DNA of 64,000 nt from Sipunculus nudus. Lineage: Eukaryota > Annelida > Sipuncula > Golfingiida > Sipunculidae. Below the pieces are notes generated by a model that saw nothing but the letters and a program-made list of their open reading frames with translations, was not told the origin of the DNA and did no database searches. The stretch lies in the NCBI GenBank assembly GCA_026874595.1, contig CM049307.1, positions 5,667,579-5,731,578 of the forward strand. The letters run 5' to 3'. The position numbers and the translations under genes were made by a program. How positions within the stretch are numbered: the first letter of the stretch is position 1; the number at the start of each line of letters is the position of its first letter. Shown in pieces: positions 21,716 through 34,675 of this stretch.

Positions 21716-23987
21716 GATTTATAGTGTGGGAGAAATAGGGTTTGAGAGACAGGACAGGGGTAACCTAATGAGGCTTGACATTCTTTTGGGGTGGCAGACA
21801 ACCCTTTTACCTCAAGCAGCCCGACCTGTTGACCTCTACACTGAGTGGTATGGGAGCAGACAAGCAATGGGAAGCAGATACCCCCTATTTCTGCCTGGTA
21901 ACTACTACAAGGCTCAGATCAAGGCTAACCATTCTCATCTCCTCCTAAATATGTGGGTATTTTAATTATAACTCACAGGGACATACCAGGTTTGATGGTG
22001 AGGCTCCCATGTAGACCAACTTATCAGGGCAAAGTTCATTGTCATGTAGAGACTTTTCTTCTAGATCTTTGAGGGATGGCACAGAACAGGATTTACACAT
22101 CTTCAAAACTTTAATTACAGAGACATGAAAGGTGACACTCGCATGAACTTCAGGTTCATAAAACAATATAAAATTACATTTAATAAAAAAATTATGAAAA
22201 TTATTTGACATTTTAGTTTTGATAATTTTATTTAAAAAACCTTAATTTATTAATTTTATCACAGGATTATTGATATAAGTAAATGACACATATGCTCACT
22301 TTGATTAAGTGGATCTTTCATCACAAAAACTGTGAGTTCAGGCTCCAAGTTGTAAAATAAAATTTGTTATTTTTCTTAAAATGTGAGGCTGGCCACCTAG
22401 TGATAAAATAAGGTAAAATATGTTTCATAGGAGACTTACCCTTGTTGTAAAGTGTCTCATGTGTCCTTAAAATGTCCTAACAAATAAATTATAAAAAGTT
22501 CATGAAATTTTAATCATCAGGAAGTGTATTAATTTAGCACTTCTTGTTGAAAAGACATTCAGCAATTAGAAAAAAAAATGTATAAATTCCATGCACTGAG
22601 AATAAGGATCATAATATTGTTTCTACACATAGCTTGTAGAAAGGAAATATTCAAACATAGGGGTGACTGATATAAAGAAAGGTTATGGTAAAGGCCTGGC
22701 TTATAGTCTGATACCACTGACCAAGTGTCCTCCTGACACCACACTTGCCTTCCGGGTGTTATGTGGATGTTCATTCTTTAAGCCTTTTTCACTTCTAGCA
22801 TAATTATCTTTTGCTTCCCACTTGGAAGCATACAACCTGAGCAGCCGTAATAGGTGCTAGAAGGTAATTTGTTCTACATTTCCTGCTGCCAATGACTGCT
22901 GTCCTGCCTGTCCCTGGATAGGGAGATGTACCCTTGTGGTTAAGCCCTTTGTCAGGGGTTTTAGCCCTGAGAATGATCTACAGGAGTTTGATCCACAAAT
23001 TTATGGTTGTAAGTCCTGTCAAGCACCCTGACTGTTGCTGTATGTAACAGTGTGAAATCAAAGGCTTTTATTGGGTACAGCTGTCTTTTATATATAGACC
23101 TCTGATTGTACCAATGAATGAAAATGGAATCAGTAGTACTGTAGTATAGGAATGGACTTGTTTGCTTTAAGGGTTTGTCAAATAGTAGTGGAAGTGGGTA
23201 GTACAGATTGTATTGATCAGGTTTTTGCAGGACAAGTTTTATGGTGTACCAATACAAGTTAGTACACTTCTTTAATGATGTGAGCCAGTCTCACCCAGGC
23301 ACCAATAAGAAAACTACTCCTGCAAGTTACTTGTAACTTAAACAACCTCTATATTTCCAGGTATAGAGATTGACTGCTCAAACTTATGAGATATTTAGGT
23401 ATTATATGATCAGTATATTCAGCCATTGTAAAATACCATACGGTTCTGTGTTCAGCAGAAGCAAAAGATAAAAGATTTGGTTCTAAATTATACAATGAAG
23501 ATGGGAACATTAAATCCCTGACCTGCCATTGGATTATTAAAGGTATTAGATAAAATGTAGTAATGAATTGTCCTCAATAAGGACATACAACCCAATCCAT
23601 GGTGTGTCACCATGACAACACTTTTTACCTGATTTAGCTGTTGCTAATCTATAAACATTAAGCTGTCTGAAACTGTTACTTCTAGCAGACAGGGTGTGAA
23701 CAAATTTTCATTTTGATTAATATGAAATTGATAGTAAAAATGTTTTTTACATTAATATAATCTGTCACACTTTAAATTCTCCCATTCCCTGATAATCTCA
23801 TCCTGTGTGAATCATATAGATCATATGGATAAATATCTATCTCTTATCCCTACATGGCCTCCTACAGAATGATTCAGAGTCAGAAAACTTCTCTGGCATG
23901 TAGCTACAGGTACATAGCTGAACGCTTATTACATCCATCATAAAGTATAGATCTGCAAAACGTGAGTGTAAACAGATCCTAACTTTT
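21716..23987. other. Intron-like unique DNA
   Basis: No supported gene. 22925-23000 has a decayed tRNA-like look (gtggttaagccc followed 45 bases later by agtttgatcca), possibly an old SINE promoter, but both boxes are mutated. Confidence 0.4.
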
Positions 23988-25431
23988 TTATGCCCCCGCC
24001 ACAAAGTGGCCGGGGCATATAGTTTTACCCATGTCCGTCCTTCCGTCATTCCGAAATCAAACAGTTGTACAGAAGTTTTTTCGCAATGCCTGCAGATATT
24101 GGCCTGATTTTTTATGTGTGGGCAGATAATGACCAGTTACAGATCGAGTTCGCGTTTCGTCCCGGTTGACCTACTTTTGACCATTTTACGGCTCCTAAAC
24201 TTAGAAAATTTCATGAAAAATAGAAATTGTCATGTCAAATAAATATGTACAGACTTTTTTTCGCAATGCCTGCAGATATTGGCCTGATTTTTGGTGTGTG
24301 GGCAGATAATGACTAGTTACAGATTGAGTTTGCGTTTTGTCGAGGTTGACCTACTTTTGACCGTTTTACGGCTCCTAAACTTAGAAAATTTCATGAAAAA
24401 TAGAAATTGTCATGTCAAATAAATATGTACAGACTTTTTTTCGCAATGCCTGCAGATATTGGCCTGATTTTTGGTGTGTGGGCAGATAATGACCAGTTAC
24501 AGATCGAGTTCGTGTTTTGTCCCAGTTGACCTACTTTTGACCGTTTTACGGCTCCTAAACTTAGAAAATTTCTTGATAAATAGAAATTTTCATGACAAAT
24601 ACACATGTACGGACTTTTTTTCACAATGCCTGCAGATATTGGCCTGATTTGTTGTTTGTGGGCAGATAATGACCAGTTACAGATCGAGTTCGAGTTTTGT
24701 CGAGGTTGACCTACTTTTGACCGTTTTACGGCTCCTAAACTTAGAAAATTTCAAGAAAAATATCAATTTTCATGACAAATATACATGTACAGCCGTTTTA
24801 TATATATCTCTAAAAGGATTCACTGTTGCAATTTTATTTCTTCAGTGAATATGTATATCGATAAAATCTCGGTCAAGTTTGAAGATGGGTGACCTTGACC
24901 CTTTTTTCTTCATTTTAGAGCTGATTATACAAAAACACTCAAAAGCTTATATCTCAGGAACCATATGGTGGATTGTTATGAAACATGGTACATACCTCTC
25001 CAATTTAAATTTATAACTGATTATCAGCTTTTGCTAATATCCTAGTTTCGCAATGCAGTGCTTACAGATACTGGCCTAATGTTTGGTCTGTGGGCGCATA
25101 ATGACCACTTACAGATCAAGTTCTTGTTTCGTCCCATTTGACCTATTTTTGACCATATGACAGATCCTGAACATAGAAAATTTCATGAAAGACAGAAATT
25201 TTTATGAAAAATGCACATGTATGGACTTTTTTTCACAATGCCTGCAGATACTGGCCTGATTTTAGGTGTGTTGCTTGATAATGACCCGTTACAGATCGTG
25301 TTTGCATTTTGCCCTTGTTGACCTACTTTTGACCATACGACACCTCCTGAACTTAAAAAATTTTACAAAATTTAACAAATGTTTCTAATTTGCCCAAGGC
25401 GGGGGCATTAGTGTCGTTCCGACACATCTAG
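23988..25431 (+). mobile_element. Helentron/HINE-like element, family 1, copy 2
   Basis: The 5' hairpin is perfect (atgcccc-c-gccac-aaa-gtggc-c-ggggcat, 23990-24018). The 3' end is ggcgggggcat, hairpin GTGTCG-ttc-CGACAC, at, CTAG (25428-25431), then TT. The 180-bp core repeats exactly at 24061, 24241, 24421 and 24601. A family-3 fragment (24792-25045) interrupts it. Units are more alike here than in copy 1, suggesting a younger or more homogenised copy. Confidence 0.8.
24792..25045 (+). mobile_element. 5'-truncated family-3 fragment nested in family 1
   Basis: It matches the family-3 core from 'atatctctaaaaggattcac' through 'tatctcaggaaccat' to the 3' hairpin (atcagc-tttt-gctaat, one mismatch) and CTAG at 25042-25045. 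The host 180-bp unit then resumes with tttcgcaatgc. The family-3 5' end is missing. Confidence 0.75.
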
Positions 25432-27198
25432 TTCTATTATCTCATTTTAATATATCCTTATACTAGCAATAAACCCATGCGTTAGGCCTAATAGGACCAG
25501 TTATACCTCTCGTATGTGAAAGTTTAACAAATTTATGGTTAAGCTTTTAATAAAAGAAATAGATAATCATGTTAAAACTTGTATAGTATTTGAAGACCTT
25601 TAGTGTAGCTTAGTTAAAGGTAATTTGTGGGATACCAGGTGGGGCCCATGGCTCACATGACAACAGTCACACACAGCCAAGGTATGACCAGAATACCTGC
25701 CTTTAGCATCCTGTCTTTATCAATGGCTTTGCTTATGGTTGTTGTTCGCTTGACAAACTGATGTACCGACATACTTGCCCGCATTTATCAAATGAGCTGT
25801 GGTGTATATAGACACTGATCTGGCCCCAACTAGGTCATTGGTGAATGAAAACAGCCGCAAGTATGGCAGTTAAATGCCTGTGGTGCATATCTTAATGATG
25901 TTTAAAGTTATGGGGTAAAATTATTGTGGTTCATCCTCTTTCAGAGATGTTATGAAATCAGAAAGAAGCGCTCACCGTGGGAGGAACAGCCACCCCCATA
26001 GATGCTCATGATGATGTGTCATCAGAAAAAAAGAAGTCTTGCTGGCACTCAGTATGGTGAGTAATACTCAGATATAAAAGTTTCAAGGACAATTTACTGT
26101 ATGTGTGCTAGATAGTCCATCAAAAGCAGGACTGATATATAATGAAACAATAGAAAAAATGATTTTATGATTTGTACAGATGTATAAACTGTCAGTCATT
26201 TTAAACTTAAATTGCACCCTGGAGTCTTAACTCTTCCAGTATTTTGCTAACACCTTCACTGAGAGTTAATGATATCATTTTACTGATATATTTAAAATGT
26301 TTTTGATTATGGAAAATCCATGCATTTAGGAAAAGGGTTTTTTTCCAAGTTTCCAATGTTCCATCCTCAGTTGCTCAGTGTCTGCTATTGAAAGTAATTG
26401 ACAAATGAATTGACTGAACCAAATTGAGAGCAATCATTTTTTCCAGTGTCAATTAAGTTGGCTTATTGGCAATTTTATCTCATTGAGAATATATCTTGGA
26501 GATGATGTATTTCAAATTTAATCTCAGATGTTATATGGAAAATGTGAATACACTTTTACAAGTAAATGATCAGGGTCCATTGGGAAACTATTGCATGTGG
26601 AAAAAAAGCAGCAGGAGTTCAGTGAGAGAAATAGATTGTGCTTATATTTAATCTGTTTCAGCAGTGTCCTGTTGATTTGCAAAAACTAAGAGTTTGCAGC
26701 TGGTATTGATAAATAACTCGAAGGAAGACTGCCATGTTCTTGGGCCTTATGCCGTCTGTCAGTGCTGTTTAAAAGTGTATAAAGCCTGTATTCCTCCTAA
26801 AATATTTGATAATACAGTTAAGGACTTTTTTTGTAGAATATAATGTTTTTAATAGTAAGTGAAAATAGTTTTTAGTTGATATTTTGATAAAAAAATTTAA
26901 TTGATAGTTTCAAGAGCAGACTGGGACTGAGTAAGAGAACCGTTGAGTGTTACCTGTAGTACATGTAGATTGTATTTCACATCCCATTTTCATAATGATT
27001 AAAGTAATCTTGAAAGATTACTTAGATATTTTAAATGATTAACTCAGTTATAAGTAAAATAAAAAAAAGAGCTTGTTAATAAATTTCTGTAAATTCCTAC
27101 AAATGAGAGGTGGCCAGATCATCTGTAAATTTTAGAAGTTGCAGTCACCTCAGTTATGCTGCCACCAATCACAGCTACAGAAGGTCTCTTGGTGGCTG
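25432..27198. other. Intron-like unique DNA
   Basis: AT-rich with no repeat array. The only possible exon is at 25945-26056, listed separately. Confidence 0.5.
25945..26056 (+). other. Possible untranslated exon (splice-site bounded)
   Basis: The acceptor tract ttcatcctctttcag precedes it and the donor atg|gtgagta follows. All three frames contain stops, so it cannot be an internal coding exon. If real, it is untranslated or carries a stop (frame 1 reads 18 charged and proline-rich codons, then TAG). Confidence 0.3.
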
Positions 27199-27308
27199 CC
27201 TGAGACTGTTGATAGATTGGTCAGATGACTGGTACCTGCCTGCAGTTATCCCACCTGAGACTATTGACAGATTGGTCTGATGACTGGTACCTGCCTGCAG
27301 TTATCCCA
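27199..27308. repeat. 55-bp tandem duplication
   Basis: Two copies of a unit beginning cctgagactgttgatagatt and ending gcctgcagttatccca, with few differences. Confidence 0.85.
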
Positions 27309-27939
27309 TCTATGACCAGTCTGTTGCCCGAAGGTGGAAAATTTGTATGCAGGTATACAGATGTGACTGCCATCTAGTAGAGGCGAGATAAGATGATGCC
27401 AGCATGGGTTCCTGTAACCTGGCTTAGGACCATTGAAACCTGGCGTCCATGAAGAACAGATCAACCCCAAAGGTCAAACATTGGCCACCACATGGAGGCG
27501 GAGATAAACTATCATGGGCAGCTAATGTCACCCATAATGACTCTGTACCAGATACATGTGTGGACTGGGTGTTATATGGAGCATAAATTAGACCTTCTCC
27601 CCATACTCACAGAAATATTGTGATCTCCACGGGCTCAAAAGGAATGGTTTACATATGGGTAACCATAAATTACTTTATTGTTTTACTTATTTCTTTTAAC
27701 TCATCAGATTTTTACAGGGAACTGTAACCAGATTTTTTTCAGAAAAATGTAATTTTTTTCTGATTTTTGACGATGATTAGACCTTAACAAATCTTTTATT
27801 CTGGAAGATTAAGTCAGAAACGATGTATAGGAATCTCATATGTTTGTGAAACATGAGGTTATTGTTTTTCTGTTAATCATTTTCACTAAATATCTTAAAT
27901 TTTTGTTATTATAAACAAAGTTTTCCTGTCTTTGACATT

Positions 27940-28270
27940 TAGAGCCTTTGATGACAAATCAATATGTTCCATAAAGGAAGAGAGAATATCATATGTACCA
28001 TAAATCAAAATGGAAAATCAAGGCAGAATTTTGTATCATCCCAAAAATGAACACACTGTTCTAAAGGAATACATTTTCATATGATCACAAAATTCTATAT
28101 ATTCTGTGTGAAACATTTACAGAAATTCATTTGTTCCAAAGAAAAAGGAACTCAGAATTATATGTAACATACAAGTTCATGTGTTCAATAAGCAGGAATA
28201 CAGAATATCGTAAAAAGGGACACAGAATTTCACATGTTCCATTAAAAGCAAATAGGTCAGATCAGAGAAT
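27940..28270. repeat. Decayed short tandem repeat
   Basis: Degenerate phrases of the form ttcatatgttccataaagg...acagaatat recur roughly every 40-50 bases. They are too diverged for a consensus. Confidence 0.4.
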
Positions 28271-29720
28271 ATGTAAGAGCCCTGTAAATACAACAGAAGC
28301 CAAGGCCATACATGTATGACTGCATGTTGATCATTTAATGGGTGGTCTGCATCTTATTTGACAGGCATCTTCAAACTCACTTAAAGGGAGCCATAACCAA
28401 TAGTGGAAATGGGACAAAATAGCCTTGGCATTTGAATTGGAAACCTACAATCATGATCAGGTCTATTTGTTCAACAGTCTGCGTTTGATGTATTTGACTT
28501 GTCATGTCGAACAAAAGTCAAGTATATAGAATATAGGTCTAAATTTGGCTTTTGAGTTTACAACCCCACTTGGGAAGTACACTATAAGAGACCTCTCAGA
28601 ATGCTGATACATGAATCCACTTGGGGGAAAGTAGGCTTGGGCAAAGGGGTGGGGTTAAGTAGGGCATAGTGTTGGCTGGTTTCCAAGTCCCAGCAACTAA
28701 TGGCATACCCCTAAGGAAGATTAGATTTGGCCCAAAACACTGATACTATGGTTTGATAGGCTGAATGTCTCTCCATGGGGGAGCTCTGATCTGTGTGTAT
28801 TATAATGCACTTTTCTGAGGTAGATCAGTGGTCAGTGTATGAATGTGTGTGTGGCCACCAAAGATGAAGTCTTGTCAATGTCAGCACATGGGCGCCTTAA
28901 TCTTCCTCCATTCAGTCACCTATAACCCTTCACCTGGTTGAATATGTTGTGTGGCTTTCTGAGAATTGGTTTATTCCTGCATATAGTGCAGGCTATTTAA
29001 TCAGGTATTTGCTGTATTATGGCTTCCCTGCCTGGTGGGGTTTAGACCTGAGTGAGTGTGTGGCCCTCACAATGGGTGCTGTGTTTGTTTTGACCACAAG
29101 GGATTTGATCCTGCCAGGTCACAACCTGGGAATCAACACTGGCCACTGAAAATTGTTACTACAGCAGAGGCCAATCCAGAGGGGAATTGTTTTTAAACCT
29201 ATTCTTAATGCCAGAAATTACCTTTGTTGCAGTGATAATTCAATATTTTTTCAATCTAATCCTCCCTCTGCCCCCCCCCTCCCCACACCTCATAACCCTT
29301 TTCCTGAAACTGTGAGTTATATAAGGTATTATTTCCCATGTGTAAACCATACACCATGGTTCCCAGTACCCTGGATTTGTCCCTGTACAGATCCCTCTAA
29401 CCTTGCTTATTTTGATACTTTATAATCAATGTTATCTTATATCAAGTTGCTATTTGAAGAGTTATGGCACTACAACTGCATCATTGTAATGATTAATGTG
29501 TTATACTTTTGTCAGGATCCCATGTAATTAAAATATGTCTTAAAAATGCAGTGGTCACACATAATGCAGGCTTTACAAAATATGAAAATGAGTGATTTAT
29601 TCATTTTTTTTACTTAACCTAAAAACAGTAATTTCACAGAATGACTCGAGTTCTTAAACCTTTTAGTTGCTCTAAACTTGCCTTTGACTTTTTCTCACAA
29701 AACACTGATGAACTGCAATT
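28271..29720. other. Intron-like unique DNA
   Basis: No supported gene. Short open frames at 28949-29149 and 29153-29425 have no recognisable domain and lie in sequence with ordinary intron-like composition. Confidence 0.5.
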
Positions 29721-29729
29721 TATACATAC

Positions 29730-29788
<59 letters not shown>
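29721..29788. repeat. TACA/TA microsatellite
   Basis: Several TACA units run into more than 20 TA dinucleotides. Confidence 0.98.
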
Positions 29789-29794
<6 letters not shown>

Positions 29795-31040
29795 ATAATT
29801 TATATAATGTTTACTGTAATAATTATTGCACTAAATTAGTCATTTTTACTTTATATACTAACAGATATAGTGTTGTATTATACTTCTTATATTGTTTTGC
29901 TTGAAATACAGGTTGTGCATTAATGGTTACAATGTTTATCCAGGTTTATTCCTGCTTGCAACCAAACTTGTATCATTTAAAGTAAATCCTGCACATCCAG
30001 AAGATAAGCCTGATTCCTTCCATGAGATTCTGTAACAAGGAGCCGTGGATGTGACATGTTATATGTACAGAGGGATTAGGACTTTATCCTTTGTCATCAG
30101 TACAGGAGATGGATTTAACAGGTTTTAGTGTGAACTTGATTCAGTCATGGATGAGGGCTTTAGGCCTTATATATCGTATTCATGAATGAGGAGTGATGTA
30201 GGCCAAATTAATGTGACAAAAATTCTGCATGGAGAGAGCTGTCATTGTGGAGAATACCCATCAAGTAGGCTGAGGTTGAAGTGTGCACTGGGCTGTGAAA
30301 ATGCGACTTTGCAGGCAGTTCCATAGGACTATATGGTCATAGATTTTCCCACTGGTATTTTGCTGCAACCTCATGACCAAGTGCAACTCATTCATAAATG
30401 CCTCAATTCTGTGCTCCCATGTGAAGTCACTGAAGTGAGTTAAGGCCTGCACATGCACTTTGGCCAATTGAGGTTTTTTATTGGCCAGCAAGCATACACA
30501 TATCACTTTCTTTGAACCTGTGATATAGGTGTCTTCAAGCATGCATACCAAATGAGATACATAGAGATAGGGAGAGGGGGCTGCATGTGTGCTGCATATT
30601 TGCATGTGACAGCACTTGAGAGTATTGTAGCGTGCTTGATAGCACATGAAACCCCTTCACATTGCCAAATGCACCTCTGCACAGGCATATACTTGCAAAA
30701 GTCATAAATATATTGTCAGCATGCTTAAACATGCACTTCACCTTTTCTGTTATGTCTCATAACGCCTGATTAACTTGGATAACAGTGCCACATGGGTATC
30801 ATTACAGTCTAGTAAAGGATTTACTGATTTGACTAATCACATGTGAAGTTAAGGCGGGCATTGTTTGGATTGACTAATTTACTGGCTTCGTTCGATCACT
30901 CCAGATATGCAAAAATAACAAGACTAAACCAAGTTTAGAGAAAATTATTTCAAGCTTGACTGCTTGATGCTGATCATTTTATGTGTAGCCTTAATTAATC
31001 TGTAATAAAATACCAATGGCAAGAATACATGAGGTCTTTT
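29789..31040. other. Intron-like unique DNA
   Basis: No repeat array or splice-bounded exon is visible. Minus-strand frames at 30261-30741 overlap in several phases and show no domain. Confidence 0.5.
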
Positions 31041-31112
31041 ACCTTAATGGTGACTACCTTAATGATGACTACCTTAATGGTGACTACCTTAATGGTGACT
31101 ACCTTAATGGTT
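31041..31112. repeat. 15-bp minisatellite, ~5 units
   Basis: The unit is gtgactaccttaatg, with one variant copy (gatg). Confidence 0.9.
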
Positions 31113-31202
31113 AACTCATAGCATTCTGAAAGTGTTTGGTTCATAAAAATATGCAAGGTTCAATTTATTCTTTGCTGTTGTACTGTTTACCTGAACAGTA
31201 TG

Positions 31203-31510
31203 CAGATTTGAGATAATCTTTTGGGAGTTCCTCTGTTGATTTTGTAAATATGAGAAGATTTCAGTTCATTCTGTGGGTTTCAGATTTGAATCTTTTGGGA
31301 GTTCCTCTGTTGATTTTGTAAATATGAGAAGATTTCAGTTCATTCTGTGGGTTTCAGATTTGAATCTTTTGGGAGTTCCTCTGTTGATTTTGTAAATATG
31401 AGAAGATTTCAGTTCATTCTGTGGGTTTCAGATTTGAATCTTTTGGGAGTTCCTCTGTTGATTTTGTAAATATGAGAAGATTTCAGTTCATTCTGTGGGT
31501 TTCAGATTTG
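31203..31510. repeat. 74-bp tandem repeat, 4 near-identical copies
   Basis: The unit begins aatcttttgggagttcctct and ends gtgggtttcagatttg. Copies 2-4 appear identical, implying recent amplification. Confidence 0.95.
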
Positions 31511-34085
31511 TAAATTATGCAGAAATCTCTTCATAGAGTTAAGGTGCATAATAATATGCTGATTTTAGCTAGTTCATTCTTTGGCGTTTAGATTGTATTC
31601 AGACTCCTTTTTTTAAAGGTCTTTGTTTATTAGCTTAGTAAATATATGATTTTAATTAATTATTTAAGGTATTGAGGTAAAAAATAAGAAGTATTAAGTG
31701 AATTCTTTACTTACAACTAAATTTAATCTGCTGCATAGGAATTTATAGTTATTTTTTCTCACAAGTTAAATATAAATGAAACCACCTGAGTTTTAAAACA
31801 GATATACATTAGACTGCACAAAAAAAAATGCTCTAATTGTAAAGAAACTTAAAATAATCCTTCCTCTTTTATCATGGAATGATATCTTGGACTGTGGCCC
31901 AAACCATGAAAACAAAAGAGTCCAAGATAGCATTGGAAAATATTTTAATCTGTGCATTTTTTCATATTTTTTGGCTTCCTCAGTTTAGGTTTCTGTATTT
32001 TCTGTGTTCTTTAAACTCATGCAATTTGACAAGTTCATTTTAACTTCAATAAGTTTAGTAACACTTTACTAGTAATTCCCTTGATGCAAGGGTCTGTTTG
32101 TGTCTATTTGAAAGCCAATCATTCCTCAATATAACTACATGCATTGTCAGTACAGGAAGGTACCTGCATGATGGGAGGTTCTCGTGATCCACAGCAAGTA
32201 TGAAGCTTGGTGTGAGCTGCCGTTATTTATAGTCAAATGAAAATGTCACGTATTATAAGTGTTAAGTGTAAAGTTTATAACTCTTAACTAAGGGAGTATA
32301 GTAGTTTATACAGGAGAGATGTAAAAAACTGTGTGAAAAACAGATACACACAGAGGCCTGAAACACACCACTAAAAATGCCCCCTGATTTAGCCGAATGT
32401 GTACCCTGAGGCCGGTGGAGGGGTGGATGGGAAATTCATTAGAGCATGCTCATGGCCTCATCTTGGTGACAGTGGCCCTGCTTTGACCCTTGGTGACACC
32501 CACAAGAATGTGTGCTGCCTGAATGGTTAAATGTGTATGGAGGTCACATTCCATGCATTCAGCCAAGTGTAAGCCAGTATACACCCGCTGTTGGCTCGGC
32601 AGCCACTTGTACTTGGTCTTCACTGACAGTGGACTCCGGTCCAGGCCCAGGGCTTATCTGCTGTGTCAGAGTCCCCCCTGCTTTGGGATTTAATACAAGT
32701 ATTTCTGATTGAGCCATACACCAGGGTTGACTTAGACTCCTGAAGATCCTTATACAGAGGCAGAGCTCATGAAAACTGAAGGTGAGCTGCTTAGATAAGC
32801 GCGGTTCTGGTTAGCATGTTAGTGTGACCGAGTGGGAGAGAGATGTATGGATTTCGACTGATGGTGCATGAAGACCTGCAAATTCAAGTATGTACAACCT
32901 CAAGTATGTCTGGCCAATCATTCATTTTTATGCATGCTTATTTCATTCATATGTTCCATCCCTCCATTCATACCTGAAGGTGTTCATTCATCAGTGCACG
33001 CTGTGCTCTGTCTGCTGTGGTTGGCTTTTATCTGTTGTAAGGGGGAGTGGGCAGGTCTGTTCCTGGCCCGTCTCTGCCTCAGGCAAACACACCTTCTGAA
33101 GTCCAGTAAGTAAGGTTCAACTCTTTGACTGAGTAACAGGTAACTCTGACAAAATGACCGTAAAACAAAGGACCAAGAAAATGAAGTGAAGAAGTGGTGG
33201 CTTCATTCTGTGTGTTTAACTGTTGGCTTTTGACCAGTTTCTGAAGTTGTTCATGGTGCAGAATTGAGGCAGGTTCAGACCACCTAACAAATGGTTCAGG
33301 CCACTTACCTTTGGGAATACTATTGAGGTGCATATGGAAAAGTTTGAATTATATATCAGATAAATGTTTTGGGAATAGAAACTAAGAAAATTACCATAAT
33401 TATTATAAATTATAATTTAATTTAACATCTAGCCAATTTGAAGTGTCAAAAAACCCTATATAAATTGGTAAAATATATTACAATAATGGCATATTTGTTT
33501 ATATGATAAATAGAAACATTATTGTTTTAAGGCACCAAAATGAACAGGTACACCTGCTTAGAGGGCCAGATTTCAGAGTATTAAATTTTATTTATATTCT
33601 TTGGAACACAACCAGGATATCTGAGTTAAAAAACTAAACTCGTCAATAGGCTTTAAGTCTACAACAATTGAAAATGTAAAGTGGTACTTATTTTTAGCCT
33701 GGAAGCCCTGCAAGTTGTACAAGAAACTGCGTACGCCAGTCCTGCATGAGAGCTTACAGTGAGTACTCAGCCCAGCCTGAGCAGTTAGAGAAAACAGATG
33801 TAGTTTATATATATATTTTGCAACACAGTTTCTGGCACCTGGGCATGCAGCCCTCAATGATCAGCAGAAGAAAGGGTCTCAAACGTTGGATTGCAGAGGC
33901 TGTGGCTGATTAGTACCAGCGCTGGTGTGCGGCCAGGGGGGGCTTTAGTGATACGCTGGGTGACATTATGTGGCAGTGACCGGAAGCTTATGTCTGCAGC
34001 AGCGCTAATTTATGAGAGTTCTCCTTACCAGGGTCTGACCAGCGGTTCGCTGGGTTAATGCAGGCCCTGAAGTAAAGGGATTTAC
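31511..34085. other. Intron-like unique DNA
   Basis: No supported gene. A donor-like 'actgaag|gtgagc' at 32776-32782 has only a weak upstream acceptor and is not called. Confidence 0.5.
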
Positions 34086-34288
34086 TAGGGGTGGATCAAG
34101 GATTGTGAAAAGGGAGAGTTTTACTGTTTACAATGTATCCTCCCCCCCCCACCCCCCCCCCCACCCCCCAAAAAAGTCCACAACTCCAGGAAAGGGACTT
34201 TATAATTAGCTTTACAAATTCAGGAGATGAAGGAAAAGGAAGAAGATTTACCTACCCTTATCTCCCATCCCCTATGGATCCACCCCTG
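34086..34288. mobile_element. Possible hAT-type MITE remnant
   Basis: The left end taggggtggatc and right end ggatccacccctg are inverted copies, and their style (CAGGGGYGGATC) is common at hAT MITE ends. The interior holds a long C-rich tract (34136-34169). No clear 8-bp target duplication is visible. Confidence 0.5.
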
Positions 34289-34478
34289 TTTATTTCCAGA
34301 TTTGTCTCAGACAAATCTGTTATAATCTTTTCATAAAAAAAGAAAAACTTCTTGCCGTGTATTTTTTTGTTTTTGTTTTCCCAAACAAAAATTTTCAATA
34401 TTTAAAAAAAAAATGAAAATGTTAGCTCTGTAAAGAGGATACAGCAGGGTTTTCATTTTCAGGTTTGTGCCATGTAAC

Positions 34479-34675
34479 ATGCTGCTAACCACAATCACTA
34501 TGTAGGATATATGCTGCTAAACATAATCACTATGTAGGATATATGCTGCTAAACATAATCACTATGTAGGATATATGCTGCTAAACATAATCACTATGTA
34601 GGATATATGCTGCTAAACATAATCATTATGTAGGGTATATGCTGCTAAACATAATTACTATGTAGGATATATGCA
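34479..34675. repeat. 32-bp minisatellite, ~6 units
   Basis: The unit begins atgctgctaaacataatcac and ends tatgtaggatat. Equivalent points at 34511 and 34543 are 32 bp apart. Confidence 0.95.

Noticed and set aside
22925-23000. tRNA-derived SINE
   Set aside because: Only weak box A and box B resemblance; no target duplication, tail or second copy in the window.
32755-32782. Small exon ending at 'actgaag|gtgagc'
   Set aside because: The donor is good but the upstream acceptor lacks a pyrimidine tract.
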